This document shows positions 38,761-50,075 of a stretch of DNA of 64,000 bases, in pieces. The translations under genes were made by a program, and so were the position numbers. The DNA lies in the NCBI GenBank assembly GCA_949316495.1, contig OX439004.1:5132185-5196184 (forward strand). Reading direction: 5' to 3'. Each line of letters starts with the position of its first letter. The first letter of the stretch is position 1. The notes beneath the pieces were generated by a model. That model was not told the origin of the DNA. It made no database searches and worked only from the letters and a program-made list of their open reading frames with translations. The DNA comes from Amphiduros pacificus (lineage: Eukaryota > Annelida > Polychaeta > Phyllodocida > Hesionidae).

Positions 38761-39100
38761 GGCCATATATTCTTTCAATGTGAGCAATTATATAATGAAT
38801 GGATGCCCGACGCCGGAAGATCAAAGGGGACATTATAGTTGCCGCATTTGCTATGATTACGAAGACGCCATATAGACGCATAAGAAATTGCTGACCTTAT
38901 TTGTTTTAAAGATTATTATATATATATACATACTGTGATCTAAATGATGGAATATAAAAAGGTGAACAAAGCCATCTTTGTTGCACCAAAACATTTTATT
39001 CATTTTTTTCCTCTCAGTTTTAAATCATAGGAGCAATAGTAGGACATTCTTTGATGTTCAGTGAAAACGTTTATCAGAAAAAAAAAGTAAATAAGTGTAT
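38761..39100. other. spacer between the 37-bp and 38-bp arrays
   Basis: About 340 bp of AT-rich sequence with a short (TA)n at about 38918-38928 and an A-run at about 39079. No gene seen. Confidence 0.6.
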
Positions 39101-40312
39101 TTCACATGTCTTCTTAAGGTGATTCTAACAAGGAGATGGCCTCACGTCCTCTCAAGGTTATTCTAACAAGGAGATGGCCACACGTCTTCTCAAGGTCATT
39201 CTAACAAGGAGATGGCCACACGTCTTCTCAAGGTCATTCTAACAAGGAGATGGCCACACGTCCTCTCAAGGTGATTCTAACAAGGAGATGGCCACACGTC
39301 CTCTCAAGGTGATTCTAACAAGGAGATGGCCACACGTCTTCTCAAGGTGATTCTAACAAGGAGATGGCCAGACGTCTTCTCAAGGTTATTCTAACAAGGA
39401 GATGGCCACACGTCTTCTCAAGGTTATTCTAACAAGGAGATGGCCTCACGTCCTCTCAAGGTTATTCTAACAAGGAGATGGCCACACGTCCTCTCAAGGT
39501 GATTCTAACAAGGAGATGGCCACACGTCTTCTCAAGGTGATTCTAACAAGGAGATGGTCACACGTCCTCTCAAGGTTATTCTAACAAGGAGATGGCCACA
39601 CGTCTTCTCAAGGTGATTCTAACAAGGAGATGGCCACATGTCCTCTCAAGGTGATTCTAACAAGGAGATGGCCACGTGTCCTCTCAAGGTTATTCTAACA
39701 AGGAGATGGCCACACATCCTCTCAAGGTGATTCTAACAAGGAGATGGCCACACGTCTTCTCAAGGTGATTCTAACAAGGAGATGGTCACACGTCCTCTCA
39801 AGGTGATTCTAACAAGGAGATGGCCACACGTCTTCTCAAGGTGATTCTAACAAGGAGATGGCCACATGTCCTCTCAAGGTGATTCTAACAAGGAGATGGC
39901 CACACGTCCTCTCAAGGTCATTCTAACAAGGAGATGGCCACACGTCTTCTCAAGGTCATTCTAACAAGGAGATGGCCACACGTCTTCTCAAGGTCATTCT
40001 AACAAGGAGATGGCCACACGTCCTCTCAAGGTCATTCGAACAAGGAGATGGCCACACGTCTTCTCAAGGTCATTCTAACAAGGAGATGGCCACACGTCCT
40101 CTCGAGGTCATTCTAACAAGGAGATGGCCACACGTCCTCTCAAGGTCATTCTAACAAGGAGATGGCCACACGTCCTCTCAAGCTGATTCTAACAGGGAGA
40201 TGGCCACACATCCTCTCAAGGTGATTCTAACAAGGAGATGGCCACACGTCCTCTCAAGGTGATTCTAACAAGGAGATGGCCACACGTCCTCTCAAGGTGA
40301 ATCTAGCAGGCC
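39101..40312. repeat. 38-bp minisatellite, about 32 copies
   Basis: The unit is GTGATTCTAACAAGGAGATG followed by GCCACACGTCCTCTCAAG. The main variants are GTTATT/GTCATT and CTTCTC/CCTCTC. A decayed relative continues to the right at about 40415 (CTGACCACATGACCTTCCTA). It pairs with the 37-bp array as a diverged sister. Confidence 0.95.
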
Positions 40313-41099
40313 GATGGGGATGCATCATTTCAGGTTTGCGGTGTTTAGTGTGATTGGTTGTATAGGGAGCACAGGGTACAGACTGGCCTCGCCTCGTGTC
40401 AGGCTGATAGCAGCAGAACTGACCACATGACCTTCCTATATTGAGTTTTATCTGAAACTATTTCTGTGGCCTTTTGTTTGATTTGCATTTCATCATTGGG
40501 CCACGTTATAATGGAGGCATCTGCCAATTTTAGAAACACGGCATTTTTCTTGATAAATCATTTTCAGACAGTTGTTTCACTTGAAAGTTTTTCTTTTTGG
40601 CTTTCATAAAATTTACGTTGTATGAAGTGGCAATATTTTTAACTCTCTTGCGCTTAGACATTTTACACTCATAAGAAATAATCGGAAAATGTCACATTAT
40701 GAAGTATTAAAGAAGCAAGATTTTTGTCATAAAAGTGGCTGTATGATTACATTGTGGGCAAGAAAAAAGAGCAGAGACGGTGTGAGGTCAGAGTGGTCAC
40801 GTCCATCAAAGTGTCACCCTGGGCCACATAGAAAAGCGATCATTCCACCACACGTGGCGCTCCAATATGACCACAAACCCTGAGGCACCTCCGCATAGCG
40901 CGCCTCAACCAAACTCACTTAGTAACTTCGATATGTCCGCTTTCTTATTCGATAAACTACCAGCTCTTAAATATAACAATAGACGGCAGTCAAAAAAATA
41001 AGTTTCTTTTTATTTTTTACGTAATATAAACAAAGAGTTGCCATTTAGAAATATAAGTTATGGAGTGGGTCCTGTAATGGATGATATTTAATTGTCATA
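40313..41099. other. unique DNA with relict repeat phrases
   Basis: No gene seen. The 64-codon frame at 40689-40883 starts with ATG but has no recognisable similarity. GTCACATG/CCACATGACC phrases related to the neighbouring arrays persist in places. Confidence 0.5.
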
Positions 41100-41245
41100 A
41101 AAATGTAATGGCTAGCTTTATATAGCGCTTATTCCAGACAATGTTTGCACATAGCGCTTGACAGTAACTTGCCGGGATTCGAACCGGAAGTCCCTTGGTC
41201 TCAGAGCAAATGCTTAAACAAATCAGCTTTTTCGATCAGACAAAT
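41100..41245 (-). mobile_element. tRNA-headed SINE with a LINE-matching tail
   Basis: On the minus strand a tRNA-like head carries a good B box (GGTTCGAATCCCGG, 41171-41184) and a diverged A box (about 41219-41231). The tail is AGCGCTATG, then a CAAACATTGTCTGG segment, then AATAAGCGCTATATAAA. The tail matches the 3' UTR of the LINE at 33891-34093. This is the known arrangement in which a SINE borrows its LINE partner's 3' end for mobilisation. The copy is old and the head is degraded. Confidence 0.7.
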
Positions 41246-41570
41246 GTATAATGTATGTCATCAATGTATTCATCGATGATTGATAAAGAGAAAAGATCAA
41301 ATTACAGATGGTTCTGATGTTTCAGAGTCAGACATACTACACAGGACTGAGGTTTGATCCTGGCTTGAGTTGAGTGGTGTCTTGTACAGCAATGCCTTGT
41401 GAGGCTGTCCTGAGCTGTAAGCTGGTAAGTGACATCTATCCTGCCTCAGGACATTCCTTACTCTCTCTCACAACTCTAAGTGTTCGCCTATGATCGTCTT
41501 AAGTCAGTTTTATATTTTGTATATAAAAGGCCATTTATCTTAAAGTGATCATAGTTCAAACTATTGACAA

Positions 41571-41889
41571 CGGGCCGTGGCGCCGTTGGTTGTAGCCCAA
41601 GCGTATTGGAATCAGTTTCTTTGTGGTGATCCAAAGGTCGTGGGTTTGATTCCCGACTGTGTTGGCATTCAATATATGACAGAAATTCTGACAAGCTGAG
41701 CTGAGGCCCGTGCCAAAGGGTTAACCCGTTATCCTTGTAAATCTGTGACTGGTAGGTTGTTATGTCAAGGACCTGCGACATGACAATTCATTGAGGCAGA
41801 CTATATCTACTACATGTAGGTCTCGTCCTGATATGACAGAAAAAATGTAAAACGTGACGTTGAACGCCAAATAAAACAACAACAAAAAC
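41571..41889 (+). mobile_element. tRNA-derived SINE, near full length
   Basis: The A box TGGCGCCGTTGG (41578-41589) and B box GGGTTTGATTCCC (41642-41654) lie about 60 bp apart, as in a tRNA. A central domain (GTTATGTCAAGGACCTGCGA, then CTCGTCCTGATATGACAG) and an A/C-rich tail (CCAAATAAAACAACAACAAA) follow. Read on the minus strand, the head gives the ESNPRPLDH string typical of tRNA-derived SINEs. A second copy lies at 43650-43913. The central and tail regions resemble SINEs widespread in mollusc genomes; the family name is not assigned. Confidence 0.85.
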
Positions 41890-43277
41890 CTAATAAGATA
41901 TTAATTTCTGCTCTTATGATAGTCGACATAACAGAATCCAAACATCGTTGAATAGAAACAACACCACTGCGATAAATGCATTGTATTTTATTCAAGACAA
42001 AGTACATACAAGTGTTTTTGTGATCTATAAATGAGATGAAATGATTCATATATCAGCAGTGTCATCCATCCTGCCTCATTAGTCTCGTCTGCTTGGCTGT
42101 ATTATAAGCAGCATATTTCCATTGATCTGAAGCAATAAGTACCAGGAAGGTCTATTTCTGGAACTCCTCTTCTGCGGAAAGGTCCACCGGATCTAGGTCA
42201 CAAGATGGGGCACAGCCATTCACACAAGATTACTGGAAATTAGGGCGTCACTACTTATTGACAGTCTCTTATATAGGTGGTGTGCCTATACATCTAATTT
42301 GACCAGTAGGCGGGCCAACTCATTAAGAGTCACTTTCATAATTATATAAAATAATGTGAGTATATGAGGTCTGATAACAAATGACCCTACAAATGAAACT
42401 ACATAAGGTCACTCCTGCCTGAGATATTCTATCACAAAATCCACCCCATGCCCAGTAGTGTCTTGTACAGTGCAGTGACCACTCATTATTAAATCCAGTG
42501 TTTTTATTAAACATGACTGCATACAGCATTGAAGGATTCATCAACATGGCCATCTATATGATTCTTATCTCTTGAGGGTCATTTACCTATTTATCATACG
42601 TATAATATTGTGACACATGAACATGAGAAATACACAAGTTAATATCTAGTAAAAGAAATGACGCACTCTGATCAAATCTGTTCTAGTCAATTTCAAACCA
42701 CTATAAGCTTGTTATGTGTTTTGGAAGTAGGCTTAATAGAAACTATATTATTTCCCTGTCAGATATTTACTTAGAAGTGATATTCACTAGTAATTCCCTG
42801 ACGATCAGGAAGTTTGTGATTTAAGATTTGCATTTCAGATTGAGAAAATTAATTCAAAATTGTTTTATTCCTTTTATAAATTGCTCATTTTATCCTACGC
42901 CGGTGTCCTTGAGTCATTTTCCTCGATGCATTCGCAGATTGACAAGGAAATAACCTGAGGAATTTCCTTTGTACAAAAAAATGATCATCAAAATAAATCT
43001 GCAATGTAAATGTAATGAGTAAACGCCTCTGAGTTGGCACATGGAATCAATTGACAGAGTTTTTTATGCTCTCTCCACAGAAATACAATGGGGTTGGTGT
43101 TGGGTTGAGGAGTGGTTATATGGCGTTTCAAGTCTGATAGGAGGCAGGTTCTGTAGGGAGGGAAGGCCTGTAATAAAGACAGAGATCACAGGCTCCATAC
43201 TACACGGTAATGATCTCCCTCTAATCACTTGTAAAATGTGAGACAGGGTGGGGAAAAGGCAGACCTTCATCGTTCAG
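41890..43277. other. unique DNA, no gene seen
   Basis: AT-rich sequence without a supported exon. A 66-codon frame at 43041-43241 on the plus strand starts without an ATG that I can justify and resembles nothing known. Confidence 0.5.
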
Positions 43278-43556
43278 GGCAGAAACCGGGTGGCAGTGAA
43301 AGTTGTGAAGCATGGTTCTTGGTAAAGTTCATTGTGAATCCCAGTTAATGACAGAAACCGGGATGGAAGGGAGGACGTGAAGCATGGTTCCTGGTAAAGG
43401 TCATTGTGAATCCCAGTTAATGACAGAAACCGGGATGGAAGGGAGGACGTGAAGCATGGTTCCTGGTAAAGTCCAAGGTCAATCCCAGTTAATGACAGAA
43501 ACCGGGATGCAGGGGAGGATGTGAAGCATGGTTCCTGGTAAAGTTCAAGGTGAATA
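43278..43556. repeat. 72-bp tandem repeat, about 3.8 copies
   Basis: The unit is GGTAAAGTTCATTGTGAATC, CCAGTTAATGACAGAAACCG, GGATGGAAGGGAGGACGTGA, AGCATGGTTCCT. The first copy is diverged and the last is partial. Confidence 0.93.
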
Positions 43557-43649
43557 CCAATATGACTGATTTCAAATGTGTTGTAAGAAATTATCGTTTC
43601 TTGAATATGTGGTGAATAAAGTGGTTCACGATTACTATTGGACGATGGA

Positions 43650-43913
43650 ATTCAGATCACTTTCAACATTGTTTCAGTCATTTCATACTGAAACCTGCTT
43701 GTATCGGATATAGCACTGCTTCACTGAATTGTCATGGCTCAGGTCCTGGACATGACAACCCGCCCGGTCACAGATCTTCAAGGACATCAGTTTAACCTTC
43801 AGGTACAGGGTATCAGTTCATATGACAAATTGCAAACTGCAACATGAATTCAATACCTAACCGGCTAGGAATCAAACCCACGACTTTTGATCACCGCAGA
43901 TGAACTGGTGCTA
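43650..43913 (-). mobile_element. second copy of the 41.6-kb SINE, 5'-truncated
   Basis: On the minus strand the sequence matches the SINE at 41571-41889. Matching parts are GTGATCAAAAGTCGTGGGTT (B-box region), the central GTTGTCATGTCCAGGACCTG block, and ATGACAATTCAGTGAAGCAG and onward. The A-box end is lost and the tail is diverged. Confidence 0.8.
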
Positions 43914-45018
43914 ATAATAAACTAACTATTAAGATGTTAATTTAATCATCAAAAAGGAGATCAATTAGGACACATTTCCTGAGGAATGTTTTGCGTAATA
44001 TTTCAATTTATTTAATGAATATATTAAAGTTATTTTCCTGCCAATCAGTTTGCGGCAGACCATCACACAGATCAGAAGAAAAGAGACCAGTTAGCACAAA
44101 ACACAACTTCTGAGGAATTTGTTATATAATATTGCAATTTATCTTTTTTATAGATGTATTGACGAACCTGGAAGTTATTTTCCTGCCCCCCCCCCCCCCA
44201 GTTCGTACCAGCCCATCACATAACATGACCCCGGCTCTGTGATTGAGAGGGAGTGTAGAGAAACCCTTCCCCTCATACGACAACCCACAATTCATTAGAC
44301 TGCCTTCTCCTAGGACCTAGCATTTCAAGCCATCAGTGGAGAACACACTGATTGGGAAACAACAAAACACAATGTGACATCGCCCTTCATCGCGGCAGTC
44401 ATCACGGCAACAATACACTCCGCTGATTTAACTGAAGGGGAATATATTTCTCTTTAATACAATCTGAAGTAATGGCGTGTTTTATGGAATGATATTAGGT
44501 TTATCGCTCTAGGAACTAGGAACTAGGGACGAGGAGGAACTAGGAACTAGGAGGAACTAGGAACTAGGAGGAACTAGGAAATTAAATGGCAGTTTATGTG
44601 TTTGTAATGTTTTATGGAATAATATTAGGTTTATGGTCTCTTAAATATCGCTCTAAATTTACCGTTTAGTACATATGATCACTATTTATATAAAAACATT
44701 AAATCCGACATTAACTACCACATATTAGCTGCGGTTCTTTTGCTTTCCTTTGCCCATAAAGTAAGGCACGTCAACAAGGTGCACTGTGAGCAGTTTAATT
44801 GTAAGCCTCCTGCTTGATGGCGGACAGGTAGTTGCCCTAATGATGACTGTGACATGGTTCTCTCTGATCCTTGGTGTGAACCTTGTGCTGGAATCATGCC
44901 TAAGCTTGGCAGGAGGATCTGAGGCTAAGCTGGAGTCCTACATGCGTGCATTGTGTATGTGGGGGGTTTACTGAGCTGGGAGGGGTTTCATAAGGATCAA
45001 TACAAGAGGCCTATGAAG
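43914..45018. other. unique DNA with small simple repeats
   Basis: Contains a C homopolymer at about 44187-44199 and a short GAACTAGGAACTAGGAG repeat at 44508-44582. No gene is supported. The stretch from about 44790 is GC-richer. Confidence 0.5.
44508..44582. repeat. short AACTAGG-type tandem repeat
   Basis: Repeats of AGGAACTAGGAACTAGGAGG with an effective period of 17 bp over most of the stretch. Confidence 0.85.
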
Positions 45019-45078
45019 GCTGCCTTCGTACCAGCCCTGCCTACTCTCGCTGCCTTCGTACCAGCCCTGCCTACTCTA
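45019..45078. repeat. 30-bp direct duplication
   Basis: Two adjacent copies of GCTGCCTTCGTACCAGCCCT plus GCCTACTCTC, with one difference at the end. Confidence 0.9.
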
Positions 45079-45442
45079 GCTGCAGCCGAAAGCCTGCGTC
45101 TCACACACGTGCTTTGCCAGTCACCTACACTGCTATCACTGTGAACACTCTCACGTCGGCAGAACAAGCACAGTCTGTGAGTAGACTACTCCCTCATATG
45201 ACAAAAGAGACATTAGGAAATTACTGTAGTGTCGTGTCAACCATCGTCCTCGCGACGTCTATAGTTGGGCAGACATGTTATCCATTTGGCATCAACCGTA
45301 AGTACCTCTGTTAAAAGCTTCCACAAGGAACATTGCCAATTTGGGATCTTCGATCTGCAGCAGTCTGTTAGGCCCAGCCTCGGATGAAGAGTAACTCCTC
45401 GGGCGGGCAGCCTGGACAGGTGACAGTCACACCTTGTAATTG

Positions 45443-45625
45443 TCACACCTCGTGAGCGTCAGCATAGGGACACTGGTCCCGGGGCAGATAACACGTCACC
45501 GGCCGCCGGATAGACCATCTGGACTCGCCGTCTTCATACAAGCACCCGTGGTCTCTGCCGTGCAGGATGCTTACTCCAGTGGAAAGATAAGATAAACATT
45601 GAAGGTTGGAATGCCGAGTGTGCAT
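45443..45625 (-). CDS. cysteine-bearing frame, possible exon
   Basis: A 60-codon ATG-initiated minus-strand frame lies in a locally GC-rich stretch. It has four cysteines (about residues 10, 28, 44 and 52) and the segment HGCLYEDGESRW followed by PVTCYLPRDQCPY. The C-L-Y...G...W...C spacing is loosely like the start of a von Willebrand C-type module. After the TGA, the same frame reads on through VTVTCPGCPPEE. A splice acceptor could lie before the GCLY segment (CTGCACGGCAG). There is no signal peptide and I cannot show a spliced gene. It lies upstream of, and opposite in strand to, the exon at 46032. It may be a chance frame, a pseudo-exon or part of a divergent gene; I lean towards unproven. 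Confidence 0.2.
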   Translation of the reverse strand: MHTRHSNLQCLSYLSTGVSILHGRDHGCLYEDGESRWSIRRPVTCYLPRDQCPYADAHEV

Positions 45626-46031
45626 TCCTAATTAGGCGGGGCAGATGCTTACATCTTCACTTGGCAAGGAGGAATACCGCATACATGGATTCGCAGCCTC
45701 ATTCCGCACATCAGACAACAAAGGCTTCTATAATAGTGCCGTTATGTAACACAATGGATGTCACCACCCTGGAGGAGTAGAATTTAACGTGACAGATCAA
45801 TATTGCAATTCAAGCCCCGGCTGAATATTGATAATTTAACCTGTTGTAAAAGCAGTGTTCTTATAAGCCGTGTGAGTAGTTTGTTGTGATTGCGTACGGG
45901 AGTAGTCCGTCCCAGCGTGTTACTTACTGCCTGATACAGTAGCGGTATCTGGGAAAGGTTTTGAAAGAAGCGACTTTATAGCCGGGGGCAGCCAGCAGGA
46001 AATGGTATAAACCCTACAATTGACGGCCAAG

Positions 46032-46107
46032 ATGGAGAGCACAGGAAGATACTGGTTGCTACCTGTCCTGGCGGCAGTGGTGGCGGTCCTGGGACATGCC
46101 AGAACTC
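46032..46107 (+). CDS. first coding exon with signal peptide
   Basis: This is the best gene evidence in the window. An ATG in good context (CCAAGATGG: purine at -3, G at +4) opens 25 codons plus one base, ending exactly at a strong 5' splice site (CTC|GTGAGTACC). The peptide begins MESTGRYW, followed by the hydrophobic core LLPVLAAVVAVLG and then HART, with a likely signal peptidase site after GHA. A phase-1 intron directly after a signal peptide is the usual design of modular secreted and receptor proteins in animals. The sequence before the ATG (about 45640-46031) is GC-richer and holds TATA-like CTTTATAG at about 45973 and GTATAAAC at about 46006. Later exons are not identifiable, so the protein's identity is unknown. 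Only a candidate acceptor at the window end fits. Confidence 0.6.
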
Positions 46108-49100
46108 GTGAGTACCTATTACAACCCTCTCCTCAGTCACATCCATCGTACACACATATCATATTATACCTCATCAAGCCAAACTTGGACAGAATGGGGT
46201 AGTTTTACATCACCATGGTGACTGGAACCATATGTGAATATTATCAAAGATGCATGTATATATTGTGATAAATTAGAGTTTGAGATATAGCTTGTATTTA
46301 CAACAGAAATTTCAAACATATCGTCACATTATATCAACACAGTTATTGATATATCTACAAGTTATATAATTTGCTCAATCATAATAACACTTGTCTAGTA
46401 TCAATTTTAAATTCCTTTAAAATACCTACAAGTTATATCGTTTTCTTTATCATTTAACCTTTATCAAATACGTGTTTTAAATGAATAGCTTTCAAAATTT
46501 CCACAATAAAAGGTTTCTAAGAGTAATGTAATGGTATTCAAAAGACGTGAGTGGTGAGACTGATATAACGGTAAAAGCATAGATCCTTAAGCAGAAGCGT
46601 AGAACACGGGACCTTTATAGCTTGACGAGTACCTAATTACCATACATAGTGTTACTACCCTATCAGTGAGCAGTTGCTCTACGAGACAGGTGCACCTCTC
46701 AACATCTCTCCCACTCTGTTACTCTAGACAGGTATTTTGTATAGCCGTGTTGTTAATAATAAATGACTTGTCGGTATGTGTCCAAGGGACTGAGCGATGT
46801 GTTAAGCGCTGTCTTGAGTTAGCAGTGATAAGATGCTCTTGGCGTGGAGGATATGTCAAATTCTCTCACATATTGCCACTCCCGGTCCTCTCTACCGGCA
46901 AACTGATCAGTATCAGTATTGATCAGCTCACAATACAGACTGCTATATAAATATAGAACTACAATAAACCAATATTGGCGCAATGTATTGGTGTGGTGAT
47001 GCATAGATACCACAACAGTGTAGGGGATACAATGGCCTGGCTTATTGACTGTGGCCATTGCTGCCTTGATAACTTCATTTCATTATTAGTCACCAATCAT
47101 GTCAACACCAATGGAGCATTCATTCCCTCACACAACCCACACATGTCTCCTCAACAATAAATAAACAGGCATGGCCAGGTAGTTGCTTCTACTCACCCTC
47201 AATATTACACTCTTTCTAGTCACCACAGTGAGTAAGCAGGAATGATTAGTCAGTTGCTTACTCATTGTACATGGTCAGCAAGTTTCCCAATGCAATTAAC
47301 GCACAGACCTTATAATTTCCGTATTCTATTATAGAGCGCCATCACACAATAAACAAGGAGACATAGTCAGAGAGTTGCTTACTCACTTTTCATGTTCAGC
47401 AGGCTTGCCACAGCATACCAATCAAACCACTTTTTCAAGTTGGCTTGATGGATTTATTTATCCTGGGGTCCAACAGATATGGACAGTTGCAGACATAGCT
47501 GAGGGCTGAGCATATTTTAGTCTACTTTCTGGCCAACATTGGTGGAAGCCCGCCAATATTGTTGCTGTTTTATTCTAAGTAAGCACTTTATCTCTGACAA
47601 GCAAGTCAAAGCTTGTTGCAAGATGGTGTAGTTTAATTTTATTCCTCTCACTTGACTGTCATGAGATTTTCTTGTACCCAGCTCTTTGATATGAAGAACA
47701 CAAAGTCTCATTTAACCCGTTAAAGGGTAGAACACGAACACACCACGCAATCAAGAAATTATGATTAGCATTAAGGCAATCATCGTAAAATGCTATACAC
47801 ACAGCATGGGATGAGATGATTGGCGGGTTAGCTTAGCCGTGACCCAGGGATGCTGAAAAAGGTGCGTGATACCCCTCTCCTCTCGATGCACCTTAACACC
47901 AGCACCATGGCAACAGAGGGACTAGGACTTATACTACAGGGGTAGCAGGCAAGATATCACAATAAAGGTCATCAGCTGAAACTGTAAATATGCACAGGAA
48001 AGAACAACACAAATTATCAGACACACTGAGCGAAGATTGTTCATATAAAAGTAGAGCATGAAAGCATTTTAAGACCGTTATACTAAGAGATCGATATATT
48101 GGTCCATTTACAATTGAATGACGTGTATGAGCACCCCTGATTTTTGCAGTTTAAGGTTGTATTGGTCTAGCCATTTTGACTGCCATTTCTCCATGTTTGT
48201 TCACGTTTTAGCCGGAATGGTTGTGTGATCTGGGGACTTGCCTGCAGTCTCACTTTTCCAGCCTCAATGGATTTTATACTGTACACAAAGACTACAGTTC
48301 TATTGTACAATGTTTGAAATAATAAGCATCAACAAAAGAAAAGCAATATCTGATAATAATTATGATATATCAATTTACTCCCACAACACAAACATGGTGG
48401 GCAAAACAGCGATATAATCGACTGCTAAGCAAAATCAGCTATATTCTTTTTATCAAAGCTCCAATGCTACTTTTGACTGTAACATGGATAAAATAGAAAA
48501 GTCTATTTTTTCCAATATTGGGAGCATAATAATTTTCATTTTTTTTATTATCATTGCATGTTGTAGTTACAGATTTCCTTTCAAGTAATCCACATTTTCT
48601 CGATATTTTCTTTATGTGGTCAATACCATTTTAGCAGAAGACATTGCGTCCTCTTATGCAAACGTCTAGTCCATATTTGTAGACATCATTTTACACCTAG
48701 CCCCCAGAGGGCGCATGTATTGTGTGGGGGCCCTGGGCGGGAGATGCACGCCATACTGCACGCTGATATAACAGGGTGACTCCTTTGTATTGAATGAATC
48801 GCTTATTGCCCGGGGCTGGGCAGGGAACTGCTCACAACTGCTCACAACCACTGGCAGATGTCACAACTTCCTGCACTCTACTCACAAGCTGCTGGACCCT
48901 ACTCCAACAATAAGACCGTCTCCATTGTTACCTCTATGTCCAGATGTAAAGGTCATAGGTTCACACGATATGTGGGTAATATTCCCACGATACCATCTCT
49001 GCTTTGCCACACCGAAATGCAAATAAAGAAAATTAAATGGGCATTATTTGCCTTTACAAGAGCGTTTACGTGTTGCATGACATTTATTGCATGTCTTCGT

Positions 49101-49559
49101 TATTGTGGTCATTTTTTTTTATGGATAAAAAGGAAAGCGGTTTATGATGTGCAGAAACAGAAACCAGGCTCCGAGTTCCAAAATCATCACTATTAGAATT
49201 CCTGCCTCTTCGTGCAGGCCAAGCGGTGCCAAAGTTATGGATTCGAATCCCATCAGATCGCTAGGACGTTTATAGAATGCATTAATGTTGGTAATTCCTT
49301 GAGTATTTCCAAATATGCATGATTGATATGAAACATAGCAAATCTCCGGCTCGTTTAACACGCCGGAGAAGCACAGGAGAATACATATGCGATGTTTATA
49401 CTTGTGAAACGCTGCTGATACAAGTGGAGATGTTAAGAAACCACATTAAGTTAGGACAATAACGGCAGAGCAATTCAAGAGAGTGGAGTGGAGCAGTAAC
49501 CGTAAGCAAGGATATAGTGCACACAGATATATAGAGCAATCTCGGTGCAGCAGGTTTGG
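46108..49559. other. probable intron or intergenic DNA, no exon found
   Basis: If the exon at 46032 is real, this begins its first intron. No phase-compatible exon with clear splice sites was recognised. A CTCF-like motif lies at 48700-48716. A GGATTCGAATCCC sequence at about 49229 resembles a tRNA B box, but no tRNA fold surrounds it. Confidence 0.5.
48700..48716 (+). promoter_or_regulatory. CTCF-like motif
   Basis: GCCCCCAGAGGGCGCAT resembles the CTCF core (CCNNNAGRKGGCGC). CTCF is conserved in bilaterians, but binding here is untested. Confidence 0.3.
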
Positions 49560-50075
49560 AAAGTGCCCTCGAAGAGGTTCAGGCAATATTGGTAAAGAAG
49601 GTCAGAAAGTATGGGTAGTATAGGTCAAATTATTGTCAACTGAGCTGGTCAAGACAGTATCGGTAGAGAAGGCTGAGTTAGTATTAGTAGAGAAGGTCAA
49701 GTTAGTATTAGTCATGCAGGTCAAGTGAGTATCGAGAGAACAGGTCAGGTTAGTGTCAAGGTCAAGATAGTATCGGTAGAACAGGGTAGGTTAGTATTGG
49801 TAGAGCAAGTCATTTTAGTATTAGTCAAGCAGGTCAAGTTAGTATCGGTAGAGAAGGTTGAGTTAGTATCGGTACAGCTGGTCAAGTTAGTATCGGAAGG
49901 GTAGGTCAAGTTAGCTTCGGTAAGGGTAGGACGGTAAGGGTAGGTCAAGTCAGTATCAGGTGGGTAGGTCGGTAGGTCAATATGGTATTAGTATATAAGG
50001 TTTAGACAGTAGACCAGATCATAAAGCGTCGGTAGGGCAGGTTAAGAGTTAGTATCAATAGAGCAGGTATGGTCG
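49560..50075. repeat. degenerate 24-bp repeat, about 20 copies
   Basis: Diverged units of GTCAAGTTAGTATCGGTAGA followed by GCAG or GAAG. Copies are least changed at 49680-49930 and fade on both sides. Confidence 0.88.

Noticed and set aside
41488-41781. 97-codon minus-strand frame containing ESNPRPLDH
   Set aside because: It is the antisense of a tRNA-derived SINE, not a protein gene.
49195-49260. possible tRNA gene around GGATTCGAATCCC
   Set aside because: Only a B-box-like sequence is present; I could not form acceptor, D and anticodon stems. At most an old SINE or tRNA relic.
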